A stretch of DNA of 28,428 bases from a virus: IMG/VR virus record IMGVR_UViG_3300021957_006857, positions 1 to 28,428 of that record; one strand, written 5' to 3'. Position 1 is the stretch's first letter. Each line of letters starts with the position of its first letter. Below are positions 1 to 6,969 of this stretch, piece after piece. The notes under the pieces were generated by a model, which did not search any database, had not been told where the DNA came from, and saw only the letters and a program-made list of their open reading frames with translations. The position numbers were made by a program, and so were the translations under genes.

Positions 1-362
1 ATGCTAGTAGGGACGAGATGTTTAACTTTATTCATAATATTTCTGCCCTTCTTACCATTACCCCGAGTAAGAGCCAGCACTAATTCACCATCGTAGTAGC
101 CCAGCGAAACCGCTGCTCCATCTAACTTGGGTGTGATTACTGTTGCTCCAGTAGCGTGGTCGTAAGGAGGATGATCTTCACCTACAAATGCTTTCTGTAA
201 ACTGTACATAGGGTACAAGTGATCGAACTCGAAGAATTCGTCAGAGTATCCTACGTTAGTATAGTTAGCATCAGCGGCGAGAACATCAAACTCAGCATCA
301 GAAATTATGGGGTTGCCCTCATAATAAGCTTTTGCTGCTTTGGCAAGAAACATATTAGTCAT
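1..362 (-). CDS. ligA: NAD-dependent DNA ligase (LigA-like), N-terminal part
   Basis: Partial gene: the first 120 codons are present and the rest lies beyond base 1. LigA seals nicks using NAD+ through a lysyl-AMP intermediate. The translation has the YYEG..ISDAEFD block near residues 13-28, typical of the NMN-binding domain Ia, and the adenylation motif PKLDGAAVSL with the catalytic lysine at residue 79. It is followed by ALTRGNG near 97-103, which matches the TRGDG block of LigA. The start at 362 is chosen because AAAGG lies just upstream on the minus strand. A consensus promoter sits at 387-415. Phages use such ligases in replication and repair. The residues seen make the family assignment firm; activity cannot be judged without the C-terminal domains. 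Confidence 0.9.
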   Translation of the reverse strand, partial: MTNMFLAKAAKAYYEGNPIISDAEFDVLAADANYTNVGYSDEFFEFDHLYPMYSLQKAFVGEDHPPYDHATGATVITPKLDGAAVSLGYYDGELVLALTRGNGKKGRNIMNKVKHLVPTS

Positions 363-386
363 AAATACCTTTGATTTAAAAAGAAC

Positions 387-415
387 ATTATGAGGGGTTT
401 TCGATAAAATGTCAA
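387..415 (-). promoter_or_regulatory. sigma70 promoter for the ligase gene
   Basis: On the minus strand TTGACA (410-415) and CATAAT (387-392) are separated by 17 bases. The start of the ligase gene follows 25 bases downstream of the -10 box. Confidence 0.75.
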
Positions 416-418
416 GAA

Positions 419-697
419 CTATTTAGTATAAACGTCTCTAATAATTTCACCGAAGAACTCCTCTAGTACTTGCTTGCTTTCTGCTAGAGAAAGTATCTCT
501 GACAATCCAACAAACAATTCTTTTGAGGTTTCAAGATCGAGAGGTATAGAGATACCCTTGTTAGAAGGCTTCCAGTCTTCTTCAAAATCGAGGTAATACT
601 CTCTCAAGTGAAGATATTCTGCCTCTCGAAACTCATTCACCGTAAGCCTTACCTGTCTATAAGGTTCAGATACGATAATTTTTGAATACACATCCAT
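419..697 (-). CDS. PC4/p15-like ssDNA-binding protein
   Basis: 92 residues. The central segment contains LHLREYYLDFEEDWKPSNKG followed by an ISIPLDLE stretch, which resembles the PC4 (transcriptional coactivator p15) fold: a REYY strand, a tryptophan/lysine turn and a KGIS strand, then a C-terminal helix. PC4-like proteins bind single-stranded DNA and act in transcription or replication. The ATG at 697 overlaps the stop of the upstream gene (TGATG), so translation is probably coupled. It lies just upstream of the ligase promoter, in a replication-flavoured context. The assignment rests on motif resemblance only, and a structural search would settle it. Confidence 0.6.
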   Translation of the reverse strand: MDVYSKIIVSEPYRQVRLTVNEFREAEYLHLREYYLDFEEDWKPSNKGISIPLDLETSKELFVGLSEILSLAESKQVLEEFFGEIIRDVYTK

Positions 698-960
698 CAA
701 TCATTCCTTAAAATATTTGATAAGGGTACAACTGAGGTGACGTTATCCGCTTTCATAAGGCGAAAAGAATCCGTGTCCCAACAAAACATTAGAACAGTAT
801 CATCGTCTTCTTTAGCCCGATTCTTTTTATCCTGAATGTAAGGAGTGCTGAAATCTATTGTACAAACATTATACTTTGTTTTTCTAGAATTGGGACTTTT
901 GTAAGTAATTACAGCGTCCCCAGCATCTTCTATTTTCAGTTTTAAGTCTTCTTTTTTCAC
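697..960 (-). CDS. Small phage protein, possible SH3-like fold
   Basis: 87 residues, unknown function. It starts with GTG at 960, supported by GGAG six bases upstream. A helix (KKEDLKLKIEDAG) is followed by a beta-rich part, VITYKSPNSRKTKYNVCTID. This layout resembles the small DUF2693-like proteins of T4-type phages. The protein at 8047-8277 has the same layout (helix, then DITYESLNSGKE, then a K-rich strand), so the two may be distant paralogues. It overlaps the downstream PC4-like gene by one base. Confidence 0.6.
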   Translation of the reverse strand: MKKEDLKLKIEDAGDAVITYKSPNSRKTKYNVCTIDFSTPYIQDKKNRAKEDDDTVLMFCWDTDSFRLMKADNVTSVVPLSNILRND

Positions 961-1078
961 TATTTACTCCAGTATTACATTGAGCAAAACCTCTTTTGCC
1001 GCTTGTACTTGTAGGAGTAATGGTTGCCCTGCGAGGGTTAAATACGCGACTAAGCATACTCAACCCTCACAAGGACTT
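961..1078. other. Short intergenic gap with a 7-base inverted repeat
   Basis: GAGGGTT at about 1034 and AACCCTC at about 1060 can pair across a long loop. No T-run follows on either strand, so it is not a convincing terminator. No supported gene is present. Confidence 0.4.
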
Positions 1079-1441
1079 TTATGCCGCTACTTTAGCGAGC
1101 GCATCAGCGAAATATTGAGCAGCTTTACCTGTCAATTTAGAAACAATATCTTCATCGATAGCTACACCGGCATCTGAGAGAGCCGCAGTGAGGGCTTCCT
1201 GTGCAGCAGCCTTGCTAATTCGAGTACCGCCAGTAGGGGAAGCTTTAGCACCGCCACTAGAAGCAGCAGGAGTTTTCTTGACGTATACTCCAGCTTTGGT
1301 TAGAATCATTCGCACACCATTAGGGCTCTCACCCATATCTTCTGCGATAGCTTTTACAATCTCCATAGAGTTCTCTGGAGTTGGTTCTTCACTTGTGTAG
1401 GCATCAATTGCCTGTTGCTTGGATTCGTCAGTCCACGCCAT
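1079..1441 (-). CDS. HTH-like small regulator with C-terminal helical domain (paralogue family)
   Basis: 120 residues from the ATG at 1441, which has AGGAGA a few bases upstream. An alternative in-frame ATG at 1525 also has a good site (GAGGAAA) and would give 148 residues. Residues 3-55 look like a Myb/GcrA-type helix-turn-helix, ending in GVRMILTKAGVYVKK. An Ala/Ser/Gly-rich linker and a C-terminal helical module (RISKAAAQEALTAAL) follow. The same two-part design occurs at 19383-19682, 22628-22936 and 25662-25967. I infer DNA binding plus oligomerisation; no target is known. A promoter lies at 1549-1577. Confidence 0.65.
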   Translation of the reverse strand: MAWTDESKQQAIDAYTSEEPTPENSMEIVKAIAEDMGESPNGVRMILTKAGVYVKKTPAASSGGAKASPTGGTRISKAAAQEALTAALSDAGVAIDEDIVSKLTGKAAQYFADALAKVAA

Positions 1442-1548
1442 TTTCTTTCTCCTGTTTGGTTTAAAAGGTAGACCAGCAGCATTGCCAGTCTCTTCAAGTT
1501 GTCGCATGTAAAAATTATATCCCATACTTTCCTCAATTTCAAAAACAT

Positions 1549-1577
1549 ATTATACTAGCTTTCGTCATCTGAGTCAA
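1549..1577 (-). promoter_or_regulatory. sigma70 promoter
   Basis: TTGACT (1572-1577) and TATAAT (1549-1554) with a 17-base spacer on the minus strand. It lies inside the 3' end of the upstream membrane-protein gene and drives the HTH-like gene. The leader is about 17 bases to the ATG at 1525 or about 100 bases to the ATG at 1441. Confidence 0.75.
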
Positions 1578-1827
1578 TATATATTTGGGTGATATAGGTA
1601 ATTAAACTTTCGTAATAAACATTGCTTCTAAAAATAAAAATAATAAAAAATATAGGAGCACCTAATAAAATTATGGGTATTGTAACGCTGTAGTAAATGA
1701 GTCCTCCTGAAAAGTTCCAGTGAAACCCTACAGCTTTAAATGCTTTTACATTTAAGTTGATAATACAAATAGCTGTTGTTATACAAAATATGGCATAGTA
1801 ACTAAATCCTTCTAGTATTGATTCCAT
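1555..1827 (-). CDS. Small membrane protein, unknown
   Basis: 90 residues with at least two strongly hydrophobic segments: about residues 9-30, and about 45-67 including IPIILLGAPIFFIIFIF. It has a short acidic tail (DSDDES). The start overlaps the 3' end of the upstream regulator gene by 26 bases. No family is recognised. The position between two DNA-binding proteins gives no functional hint. Confidence 0.55.
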   Translation of the reverse strand: MESILEGFSYYAIFCITTAICIINLNVKAFKAVGFHWNFSGGLIYYSVTIPIILLGAPIFFIIFIFRSNVYYESLITYITQIYIDSDDES

Positions 1828-2449
1828 ATGTCTTCAAATGCTCCAATTTTCCTAGGTCATAAGCGGGTACAAAAGCATTATAACCTCCACCTACGTTATC
1901 TTCATTACTAACTTCTCGTATCCACACACGATAACAAGGGCCATAGCCTTGTTCGTGTTTGGCATCAAGAGTTGCCATTACTTCACACGCAGTGTGGTAC
2001 TTGGCTGACCAAGCAACTTCTCCTACAGCAAAGCTATCTGAGACACACTCATCGGGCAAGTATTCCATCTCGTATCGTTCGTCCCCAGCTACCCTACCAG
2101 GCACTCCTAGGGTCTCCACTATATTTTTAACAAAAGCAACGGAGCGAAAGATTCTTCTAGCAATGTCTGTAAAGCTTTCCCCTGTAAGGTAGGACTCTAC
2201 GACTTCTGCAATTTCAGCATTGTCAGCGGGTCTGCCACGCTTCTGGGCTTTTCGGGTTTTTCTATACTCTTGGTCGCTTTCATAATCCTCGATAACTTTA
2301 GAAAGGCGAGTGGTATTATAGCTAATATTAAGAATACTACACGCTTCTTTTTTTGTAATCGGCTTTTCCGCTGACAAAAGTCGTATAACCTTTTTAATGT
2401 TTGCATCAGTTAGATTTTCTCCTTCTTGCTTTTTTATACCTCTTCTCAT
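1802..2449 (-). CDS. HTH-containing phage protein, possible regulator
   Basis: 215 residues. The N-terminal third reads as a helix-turn-helix (TDANIKKVIRLLS then KKEACSILNISYNTTRLSKV). A basic linker (RKTRKAQKRGRPADN) is followed by a second HTH-like stretch around residues 80-115 (EVVESYLTGESFTDIARRI). The C-terminal half is a mixed domain with GYGPCYRVWIREV that I do not recognise. The linker resembles an AT-hook (KRGRP). The ATG follows the stop of the 2450-3052 gene directly, so both are read from the promoter at 3079-3107. Role as regulator or site-specific DNA-binding protein is inferred. Confidence 0.6.
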   Translation of the reverse strand: MRRGIKKQEGENLTDANIKKVIRLLSAEKPITKKEACSILNISYNTTRLSKVIEDYESDQEYRKTRKAQKRGRPADNAEIAEVVESYLTGESFTDIARRIFRSVAFVKNIVETLGVPGRVAGDERYEMEYLPDECVSDSFAVGEVAWSAKYHTACEVMATLDAKHEQGYGPCYRVWIREVSNEDNVGGGYNAFVPAYDLGKLEHLKTYGINTRRI

Positions 2450-3052
2450 TTATGCTGCCCTTGTAATTCGTTGTTGATAATCTGCAAAATCTTCGTCCCA
2501 CCAGTAAGGCTTGTCTCTATACTTCCAGCTTGCGAAAGTAGCTTTGTCAAGGTGGTAGTAGCGTCGATAAGATTCTACTGGGTCGTCATAATCTTTTAGT
2601 TCGTCTGGCATAGCCAACCCGAAAGTAGTAAAACCCACACGCTCCATTCTTTGAGGTTCTGGTAGGTTGTTTACTACTTGGGCTATAGACTTATGGTCTT
2701 TACCGTAACGGTAACGATACTCTTCGTTAAGAGCATTACCATAGCAGTGAGTCCACTCATGATTATCGAGAGAGGAGCGAGCCCATATCGTACATGGATG
2801 ATTATACATCATGGGTAAATAGGGCGTCAAAGGTCTTTCCTCTGGTGGAAGATGTTTGATTTCGGCCTTTAGGCCGTTAAGATAGTCTCGTTCGTTTTTA
2901 TCAAGTGCGCGAGGCACAAAGCCAAGGTACTCATCAATCCATACGGAAGTACAAAGTATCTGGGCTACTTCTAAAGGCATTTTTACAATGTGTTTATCGA
3001 CGTGAAACTCGGCACAACGGTCAAGGTCGTCGTCAAGATAAAATAAATTCAT
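2450..3052 (-). CDS. Conserved phage protein of unknown function (HVDKHIVKM family)
   Basis: 200 residues. The N-terminal block LDRCAEFHVDKHIVKMPLEV, the later HPCTIWARSS and many conserved-looking His, Trp and Tyr residues match a family I recall as widespread in phage genomes but functionally unassigned. The His/Asp/Glu-rich N-terminus would suit a metal or phosphate-handling enzyme, but this is only an impression. It is the first gene after the promoter at 3079-3107, with a 20-30 base leader. Confidence 0.6.
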   Translation of the reverse strand: MNLFYLDDDLDRCAEFHVDKHIVKMPLEVAQILCTSVWIDEYLGFVPRALDKNERDYLNGLKAEIKHLPPEERPLTPYLPMMYNHPCTIWARSSLDNHEWTHCYGNALNEEYRYRYGKDHKSIAQVVNNLPEPQRMERVGFTTFGLAMPDELKDYDDPVESYRRYYHLDKATFASWKYRDKPYWWDEDFADYQQRITRAA

Positions 3053-3078
3053 AACACACTCTTTTCACAATTTCGATT

Positions 3079-3107
3079 ATTATAACAGCAGAAGAAAAAA
3101 ATGTCAA
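3079..3107 (-). promoter_or_regulatory. sigma70 promoter
   Basis: TTGACA (3102-3107) and TATAAT (3079-3084), 17-base spacer, minus strand. The AAATAAATC stretch upstream of the -35 box recurs in front of the Hsp20 promoter at 6850-6878. Confidence 0.8.
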
Positions 3108-3126
3108 GATTTATTTTTGCCCTCAA

Positions 3127-3288
3127 CTACCAATGACGCAGTGTATTAGCAATTATGAAGAAGCAGGTAATAAAGTTTACTAGAACGAGAATGCTACGAA
3201 ATATCATAACGTGATTGTCGTAGCCCTCTGTTTTGTCGTCGCTAAAAGAACCGATTGCAAACTTCCAGATTGTTATTAGCTTACGCAT
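3127..3288 (-). CDS. Small single-pass membrane protein
   Basis: 53 residues. A basic N-terminus (MRKLITIWKFAIGSF) precedes a hydrophobic helix from about residue 29 to 49 (FRSILVLVNFITCFFIIANT). The ATG at 3288 overlaps the stop of the MazG-like gene by eight bases, which suggests coupled translation and supports this as a real gene. No family recognised. Confidence 0.55.
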   Translation of the reverse strand: MRKLITIWKFAIGSFSDDKTEGYDNHVMIFRSILVLVNFITCFFIIANTLRHW

Positions 3289-3532
3289 AATCCTGCCGCT
3301 TCATTTTAGTAAGACGTTTCTGAACCAAATCTTCTAAGGTACTGCCATCTATATGGTAAGATGTTCTAAGGATGCGTGTCATAGCGATAACATCCGCTAT
3401 TTCTTCAGTAAGATTTTCTAGATACTTAGGGTCCTCTTCAGTCCCATGTCTTAACACTTTGGAGCAAGCACGAATTAATTCACCGCATTCTTCCATAGTA
3501 ATTACTAATTGTTTCAGCTTATTTAATTCCAT
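3281..3532 (-). CDS. MazG-like nucleotide pyrophosphohydrolase
   Basis: 83 residues, the size of a single MazG-type all-helical domain. EECGE at residues 14-18 and EEIADV at 43-48 match the Mg2+-binding EExxE and ExxD elements of the family. These enzymes hydrolyse (d)NTPs or related nucleotides to NMP and pyrophosphate; phage versions have been linked to dNTP or alarmone control. It overlaps the glutaredoxin gene upstream by 14 bases. A second MazG-like gene lies at 7718-8050, on the other strand. Confidence 0.75.
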   Translation of the reverse strand: MELNKLKQLVITMEECGELIRACSKVLRHGTEEDPKYLENLTEEIADVIAMTRILRTSYHIDGSTLEDLVQKRLTKMKRQDYA

Positions 3533-3743
3533 TCGTGTATTCCATTAGTTCGTCAAACCCTCCGATACATACATCATCTACAAAAATCTGAGGAAAGGTT
3601 TTAAACTTAACCTTTTCCCAGAGTTCCATAATAGTGTAGTGATCGTCCAAGTGATAATATTTATAGTCTAGCTTGAGGGTTTTACATACGTTCTGTGCTT
3701 CTACACAATAGTTGCAATCCATCTTTCCATAAATTTCTATCAC
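3519..3743 (-). CDS. Glutaredoxin
   Basis: 74 residues, the usual size of a small glutaredoxin. The redox motif is CNYC (C10, C13). The cis-proline loop TFPQIF has P51, and the GGFDEL glutathione-binding turn is at 61-66. The start is GTG at 3743, overlapping the upstream stop (GTGA). Phage glutaredoxins commonly serve as electron donors for ribonucleotide reductase; no reductase gene lies in this window. It sits with MazG and other nucleotide genes, in keeping with that role. Confidence 0.85.
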   Translation of the reverse strand: MIEIYGKMDCNYCVEAQNVCKTLKLDYKYYHLDDHYTIMELWEKVKFKTFPQIFVDDVCIGGFDELMEYTNGIK

Positions 3744-3874
3744 AATTTCTTAGCCTTATAAAAGTTAATGTGGTCAGTCCAACCCTGAAAAGACTGCCGA
3801 ATATGACACCAGAACTGCCCGTTGTAGGGGGGCTGGTTAATATCTTTGGGGAAGTTTAAGTTAGTTTGTTTCAT
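3740..3874 (-). CDS. Small phage protein, unknown
   Basis: 44 residues beginning MKQTNLNFPKDINQPP, rich in aromatic residues (QFWCHIRQSFQGW). It lies exactly between the 3878-4204 gene and glutaredoxin, and its TGA overlaps the glutaredoxin GTG. That tight packing is the main support. No family recognised. Confidence 0.5.
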   Translation of the reverse strand: MKQTNLNFPKDINQPPYNGQFWCHIRQSFQGWTDHINFYKAKKL

Positions 3875-3877
3875 AGT

Positions 3878-4204
3878 TTAATATTTCCTTTTGGTGTTCA
3901 TTCTATCCTCTCTGTAGCGCCTTAACATATAATCCATATAATCGTAGTAGCGTTCTTCCTCTACTCGTTGTTTTGACTCCCTGAATGTCTTATTAAAGGC
4001 TACTATCTTGTTCATGCTGACCTCATACTCTTCAAGACTTATATGGTCCTCCTGACTCACTCCGTTAACTAGACATATAAAATCCCACACACCAACATCG
4101 TGATGCTTACAGTATTCCCAGAAGCAGTCCCTAAAATTTTCATTCCAAAAGACTCCTTCTTTATTGGCTCTCGCCTTCTTTAATATTTCTTGTTTAATAT
4201 CCAT
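3878..4204 (-). CDS. Hypothetical phage protein
   Basis: 108 residues, predicted mostly helical with a charged C-terminus (RRYREDRMNTKRKY). It contains FRDCFWEYCKHHDVGVWDFI, rich in aromatic and Cys/His residues. Its start overlaps the end of the glycosyltransferase-like gene by 11 bases, so it belongs to the same transcript. Not recognised. Confidence 0.55.
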   Translation of the reverse strand: MDIKQEILKKARANKEGVFWNENFRDCFWEYCKHHDVGVWDFICLVNGVSQEDHISLEEYEVSMNKIVAFNKTFRESKQRVEEERYYDYMDYMLRRYREDRMNTKRKY

Positions 4205-5027
4205 TTACTTTCCCACATATAAGTTTTAAATGTTCCCAGGCTTCTCCAGCAGCCACCTCTTCGGGGAGCCACTGACACCAGGCTAAGTTATTAAGCCATT
4301 GAGTTCTATCAGGCTTTGGAGGGTTATTTAGCTCTGAGTAAGATTTCATTGCTAGCTCCCAACACATAGATCCAGGATCTAAGTTTAAAACAGGTACTCC
4401 ATATACTAGGGAGTCTACTCCTGAGTTACTATTAATAGTTACTAAAGCTTTTACTAGATTAAGCTGTCTCTCTAGAGGTACTTGATTAGAAACTAGTTTT
4501 GTTCTATCTTCAATACTAAATGTGCCCTTTGGGTGAGGACGCACTTTAACTGGAGTTTCAGTAGCTTTTTCTATTTCTTTTATTATACTGTCATAACTAC
4601 CTTTATAATGTCTTAAAGAAGCGTCTCCAGGTACTTGCATTGCAACAAGTATAAACTCTCCTTCATCCCTGTAAGGCCGTACTCTACCATCATCAAAGTG
4701 TTTATTAAATCTATAAGAGTCCTTATCCTCATTTAAATAAGTACCCCTACCATTTAGTCCGTTGAACCCTAAAGAGTACCAAAGAGGCCAGCTTTTTTCA
4801 TCAATCCTTGGCTGTAAATAAGCCGCCTCTATCAGAAGAAAATTACTATACATTCCCTCAAACCTATCGATATTTCTCAAACCCCAAGTTACTAGTAAGT
4901 CACAGTATCCTCGGGTAGTAAGGTCCCAAACCTCGTAATCTTGTCCGTGCTTCTTTAATCCCTCTATAAATTTATCAGCAGAGAATTTATGGTGAGAAAG
5001 ACTGCCTCTGTATACGGCTATTCTCAC
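4194..5027 (-). CDS. Glycosyltransferase-like protein (capsule-synthesis type GT-B)
   Basis: 277 residues. The C-terminal half carries VRPHPKG (162-168) and NSNSGVDSLVYGVPVLNLDP (199-218). These are typical of the nucleotide-sugar side of GT-B folds in capsule/Kdo transferase-like proteins (H-P-K loop, then SNSG and GVP-V). The start is GTG at 5027, overlapping the methyltransferase stop (GTGA). With its two upstream neighbours it forms a cassette likely to build or modify a glycan, either on the host surface or on virion or DNA. Substrate unknown. Confidence 0.65.
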   Translation of the reverse strand: MRIAVYRGSLSHHKFSADKFIEGLKKHGQDYEVWDLTTRGYCDLLVTWGLRNIDRFEGMYSNFLLIEAAYLQPRIDEKSWPLWYSLGFNGLNGRGTYLNEDKDSYRFNKHFDDGRVRPYRDEGEFILVAMQVPGDASLRHYKGSYDSIIKEIEKATETPVKVRPHPKGTFSIEDRTKLVSNQVPLERQLNLVKALVTINSNSGVDSLVYGVPVLNLDPGSMCWELAMKSYSELNNPPKPDRTQWLNNLAWCQWLPEEVAAGEAWEHLKLICGKVNGY

Positions 5028-5581
5028 TTTAGGGTGAGCAGAAAGCTTTCGCTTATTCTATTCTCGTTAGGGTTCATCCAATCTACTGTACCATATTCTT
5101 CTAGTTTTTCCTTCCATTCTGGATAGGTTTTGATATTGATATGTAAGTCTCTGCCGTCGGGTAGATGGCTGGGGTTGTTGCTAATAGTAAAATAGATATA
5201 CTTTGTCGCAACTCGTACAAACTCTTCTAGGATCTCGTCTGTTTGCTCAGGCAAGTAGTGTTCCATAGCATCTAAATTAGTAATGAAATCAATGCTTTTA
5301 TCCTCAAAGGGTAAGTCGTGGCTCCACCCAAAAACTACACTAGAGTTTAATAGTTCTGGTACTATCTCTGTACCGCTGCTCTCTACCCCTTTACCCCTAA
5401 TATATTGGATCGTTTCGCCTCTACCCGCACTCACATCCAGGTGTGTCCTTATAGTTGGATCACTTTCTAAAATTTGATCGATGCACTTAAAGGCACTAGC
5501 CATTCGGGCGTGTCCCATTTTATACGCTGGAATTGTGTACGCGCTAACATATTTGGCCTGTTCCGTTTCATTTTTGTCCAC
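5024..5581 (-). CDS. Class I SAM-dependent methyltransferase
   Basis: 185 residues. Motif I is HLDVSAGRGET (47-57), an acidic residue ends the next strand (SSGTEI), and SIDFITNLDAMEHYLPEQ corresponds to motif IV and post-IV of Rossmann methyltransferases. The GTG start at 5581 overlaps the upstream gene by 14 bases. Between a glycosyltransferase and a DUF115-like protein it probably methylates a sugar or sugar-linked intermediate; the substrate is inferred from context only. Confidence 0.7.
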   Translation of the reverse strand: MDKNETEQAKYVSAYTIPAYKMGHARMASAFKCIDQILESDPTIRTHLDVSAGRGETIQYIRGKGVESSGTEIVPELLNSSVVFGWSHDLPFEDKSIDFITNLDAMEHYLPEQTDEILEEFVRVATKYIYFTISNNPSHLPDGRDLHINIKTYPEWKEKLEEYGTVDWMNPNENRISESFLLTLK

Positions 5582-6185
5582 TTAACACCTCCTTCAGGTC
5601 TTTGTATTTAAACATTGTTAAAGCACTATCGGGTGTGCAGTTAATAATTAGGTCTTTTATTGTTGGTTGTATTTTACTATACGCAGCGGTAAATTGAGCG
5701 TAGGGGCTAGCCACTTTTAGGCCTGCTGGGTGGTCTCCGAAATAGTGAGTAAGACCACCCACTGGCTTCATGTTATATCCTACTAGAATAAATCTGTTTC
5801 CGCCCATCAGAAAAGCTAAGTTTAAACTCTGAAAACCCGAGTTAGATCCATAATGGATATAGCTAGAGTTTAGACTTAGTCCTTCTAAGTGTTTTCCGTC
5901 CACATGGGTAACATTATATTGATCACACAACTCTTGTCCTGCTTGTGACCAACAACTCAACTCAGGCCTCAATTCTCTTAAAGCTTCTCCGTGGTGTCTC
6001 CACCACTTATCATCACAGGCATAATGTTCGTGTAGGTAGTCTACTACTTTATAGCAATCATTACAGCCCATCATAATGAACTCATCTTTGTATGGACGCA
6101 ACAATTCAATGACCTCTGTGGTGAGTGAGGGCCCCGTTGCAAACAAAACAAAAGTTTTATTTCTATAATTTAAAGGTATTTTCAT
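5568..6185 (-). CDS. DUF115/MptE-like sugar-pathway protein
   Basis: 205 residues. The N-terminal FVLFATGPSL and following MMGCNDCYKV, later HYGSNSGFQSLNLAFLMGG and ILVGYNM, match proteins of the DUF115 / 6-hydroxymethylpterin pyrophosphokinase MptE-like group. These are often found in phage and bacterial glycan clusters. It heads the three-gene sugar cassette. No promoter is visible in the short gap upstream, and a terminator hairpin stands only a few bases before its start, so its expression may depend on read-through. Confidence 0.6.
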   Translation of the reverse strand: MKIPLNYRNKTFVLFATGPSLTTEVIELLRPYKDEFIMMGCNDCYKVVDYLHEHYACDDKWWRHHGEALRELRPELSCWSQAGQELCDQYNVTHVDGKHLEGLSLNSSYIHYGSNSGFQSLNLAFLMGGNRFILVGYNMKPVGGLTHYFGDHPAGLKVASPYAQFTAAYSKIQPTIKDLIINCTPDSALTMFKYKDLKEVLSGQK

Positions 6186-6192
6186 AGATAAA

Positions 6193-6216
6193 AAAGCCGG
6201 ACATTTCTGCCCGGCT
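6193..6216 (-). terminator. Intrinsic terminator, minus strand
   Basis: On the minus strand AAGCCGG and CCGGCTT form a perfect 7-bp stem over a roughly 10-base loop and are followed by a run of T. It stands between the 36-residue membrane protein and the sugar cassette. Confidence 0.8.
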
Positions 6217-6224
6217 TACCGTTT

Positions 6225-6335
6225 CTAAGCGGAAGCGTAGCTTACAGCCATATATGCTAGTGGTGCTGTTACGCACACTACAATTTGAAATACAGCCTCA
6301 AGTACACCCCACTTTTCTTTTACGAAGTTCTTCAT
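6225..6335 (-). CDS. Small membrane protein
   Basis: 36 residues: a charged start (MKNFVKEKWG) and one hydrophobic helix covering roughly residues 12-35. A ribosome site (TTGGAG) precedes the ATG at 6335. It follows hsp20 in the same transcript and is closed off by the terminator at 6193-6216. Confidence 0.55.
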   Translation of the reverse strand: MKNFVKEKWGVLEAVFQIVVCVTAPLAYMAVSYASA

Positions 6336-6347
6336 TGAATCTCCAAG

Positions 6348-6737
6348 TTACCCAATAGGTATTGATGTGGGCTTACTAGAGGGCGAATACGATAGGTCTA
6401 TAGTTAACATTCCGTTTTCCATGGAAGCAGAAGAGACCTCTAAGGTATTGTCAAGCTTTAGATGCTTCTCGAAACTTTTTCCTGATATACCTTTGTGCAC
6501 CCAGCCTCTACCTTCGTTATTCTCTTTTTTCTCACCTTTAATGGTAAGAACATTTTTGTGAACGTTCACTGAAATTTGGTTTTTGTTCCATCCTGGAACG
6601 GCTACTTCAACTACGTAGCCATGTTCTACTTTTTCAATGTTATAACGAGGGTATTCTGGTGCCTGTTGAGTATATAACGGGCTGTTAATTAAATTGTCGA
6701 AACCGACAAAGAATTTTTCTAGATTTACTGCATTCAT
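6348..6737 (-). CDS. Hsp20/alpha-crystallin small heat-shock protein
   Basis: 129 residues, close to the size of IbpA/IbpB and phage Hsp20 proteins. The alpha-crystallin domain runs from about residue 30 to 120: YNIEKVEHGYVVEVAVPGW, a VLTIKGEK strand, and the closing MENGMLTIDL block that corresponds to the conserved A-x-x-x-n-GvL signature. Such chaperones hold unfolded proteins; phage copies are common in marine myoviruses and may aid virion folding or host proteostasis. Divergent from thyX; promoter at 6850-6878, leader about 105 bases. Confidence 0.85.
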   Translation of the reverse strand: MNAVNLEKFFVGFDNLINSPLYTQQAPEYPRYNIEKVEHGYVVEVAVPGWNKNQISVNVHKNVLTIKGEKKENNEGRGWVHKGISGKSFEKHLKLDNTLEVSSASMENGMLTIDLSYSPSSKPTSIPIG

Positions 6738-6849
6738 AAGTTTTCTCCTTTTAAGAAAGATGAACTTGCCCCTTTCGGAAGCGTAACAATCGTTTTAATT
6801 TACGGATTTTGAAAAAGACACAGTTAGACTGGTATCAATTTCAGGGTAT

Positions 6850-6878
6850 ATTATATCACCTACACCAAATTGTGTCAA
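6850..6878 (-). promoter_or_regulatory. sigma70 promoter for hsp20
   Basis: TTGACA (6873-6878) and TATAAT (6850-6855), 17-base spacer, minus strand. It lies about 40 bases from the divergent thyX promoter. Confidence 0.85.
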
Positions 6879-6916
6879 GATTTATTTTTCCCGAAGTAGC
6901 ATCGGTAAAATAATTC

Positions 6917-6945
6917 TTGACATAAAACCCACAACGTCATATAAT
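6917..6945 (+). promoter_or_regulatory. sigma70 promoter for thyX operon
   Basis: TTGACA (6917-6922) and TATAAT (6940-6945) with a 17-base spacer. The thyX ATG follows 25 bases downstream behind AGAGGAG. Confidence 0.85.
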
Positions 6946-6969
6946 ATACACTTAATCAGAGGAGATTGT

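Noticed and set aside
963-1050. Minus-strand frame in the 961-1078 gap (MLSRVFNP...)
   Set aside because: Runs on inside the 697-960 gene in another frame, weak ribosome site and low-complexity composition.
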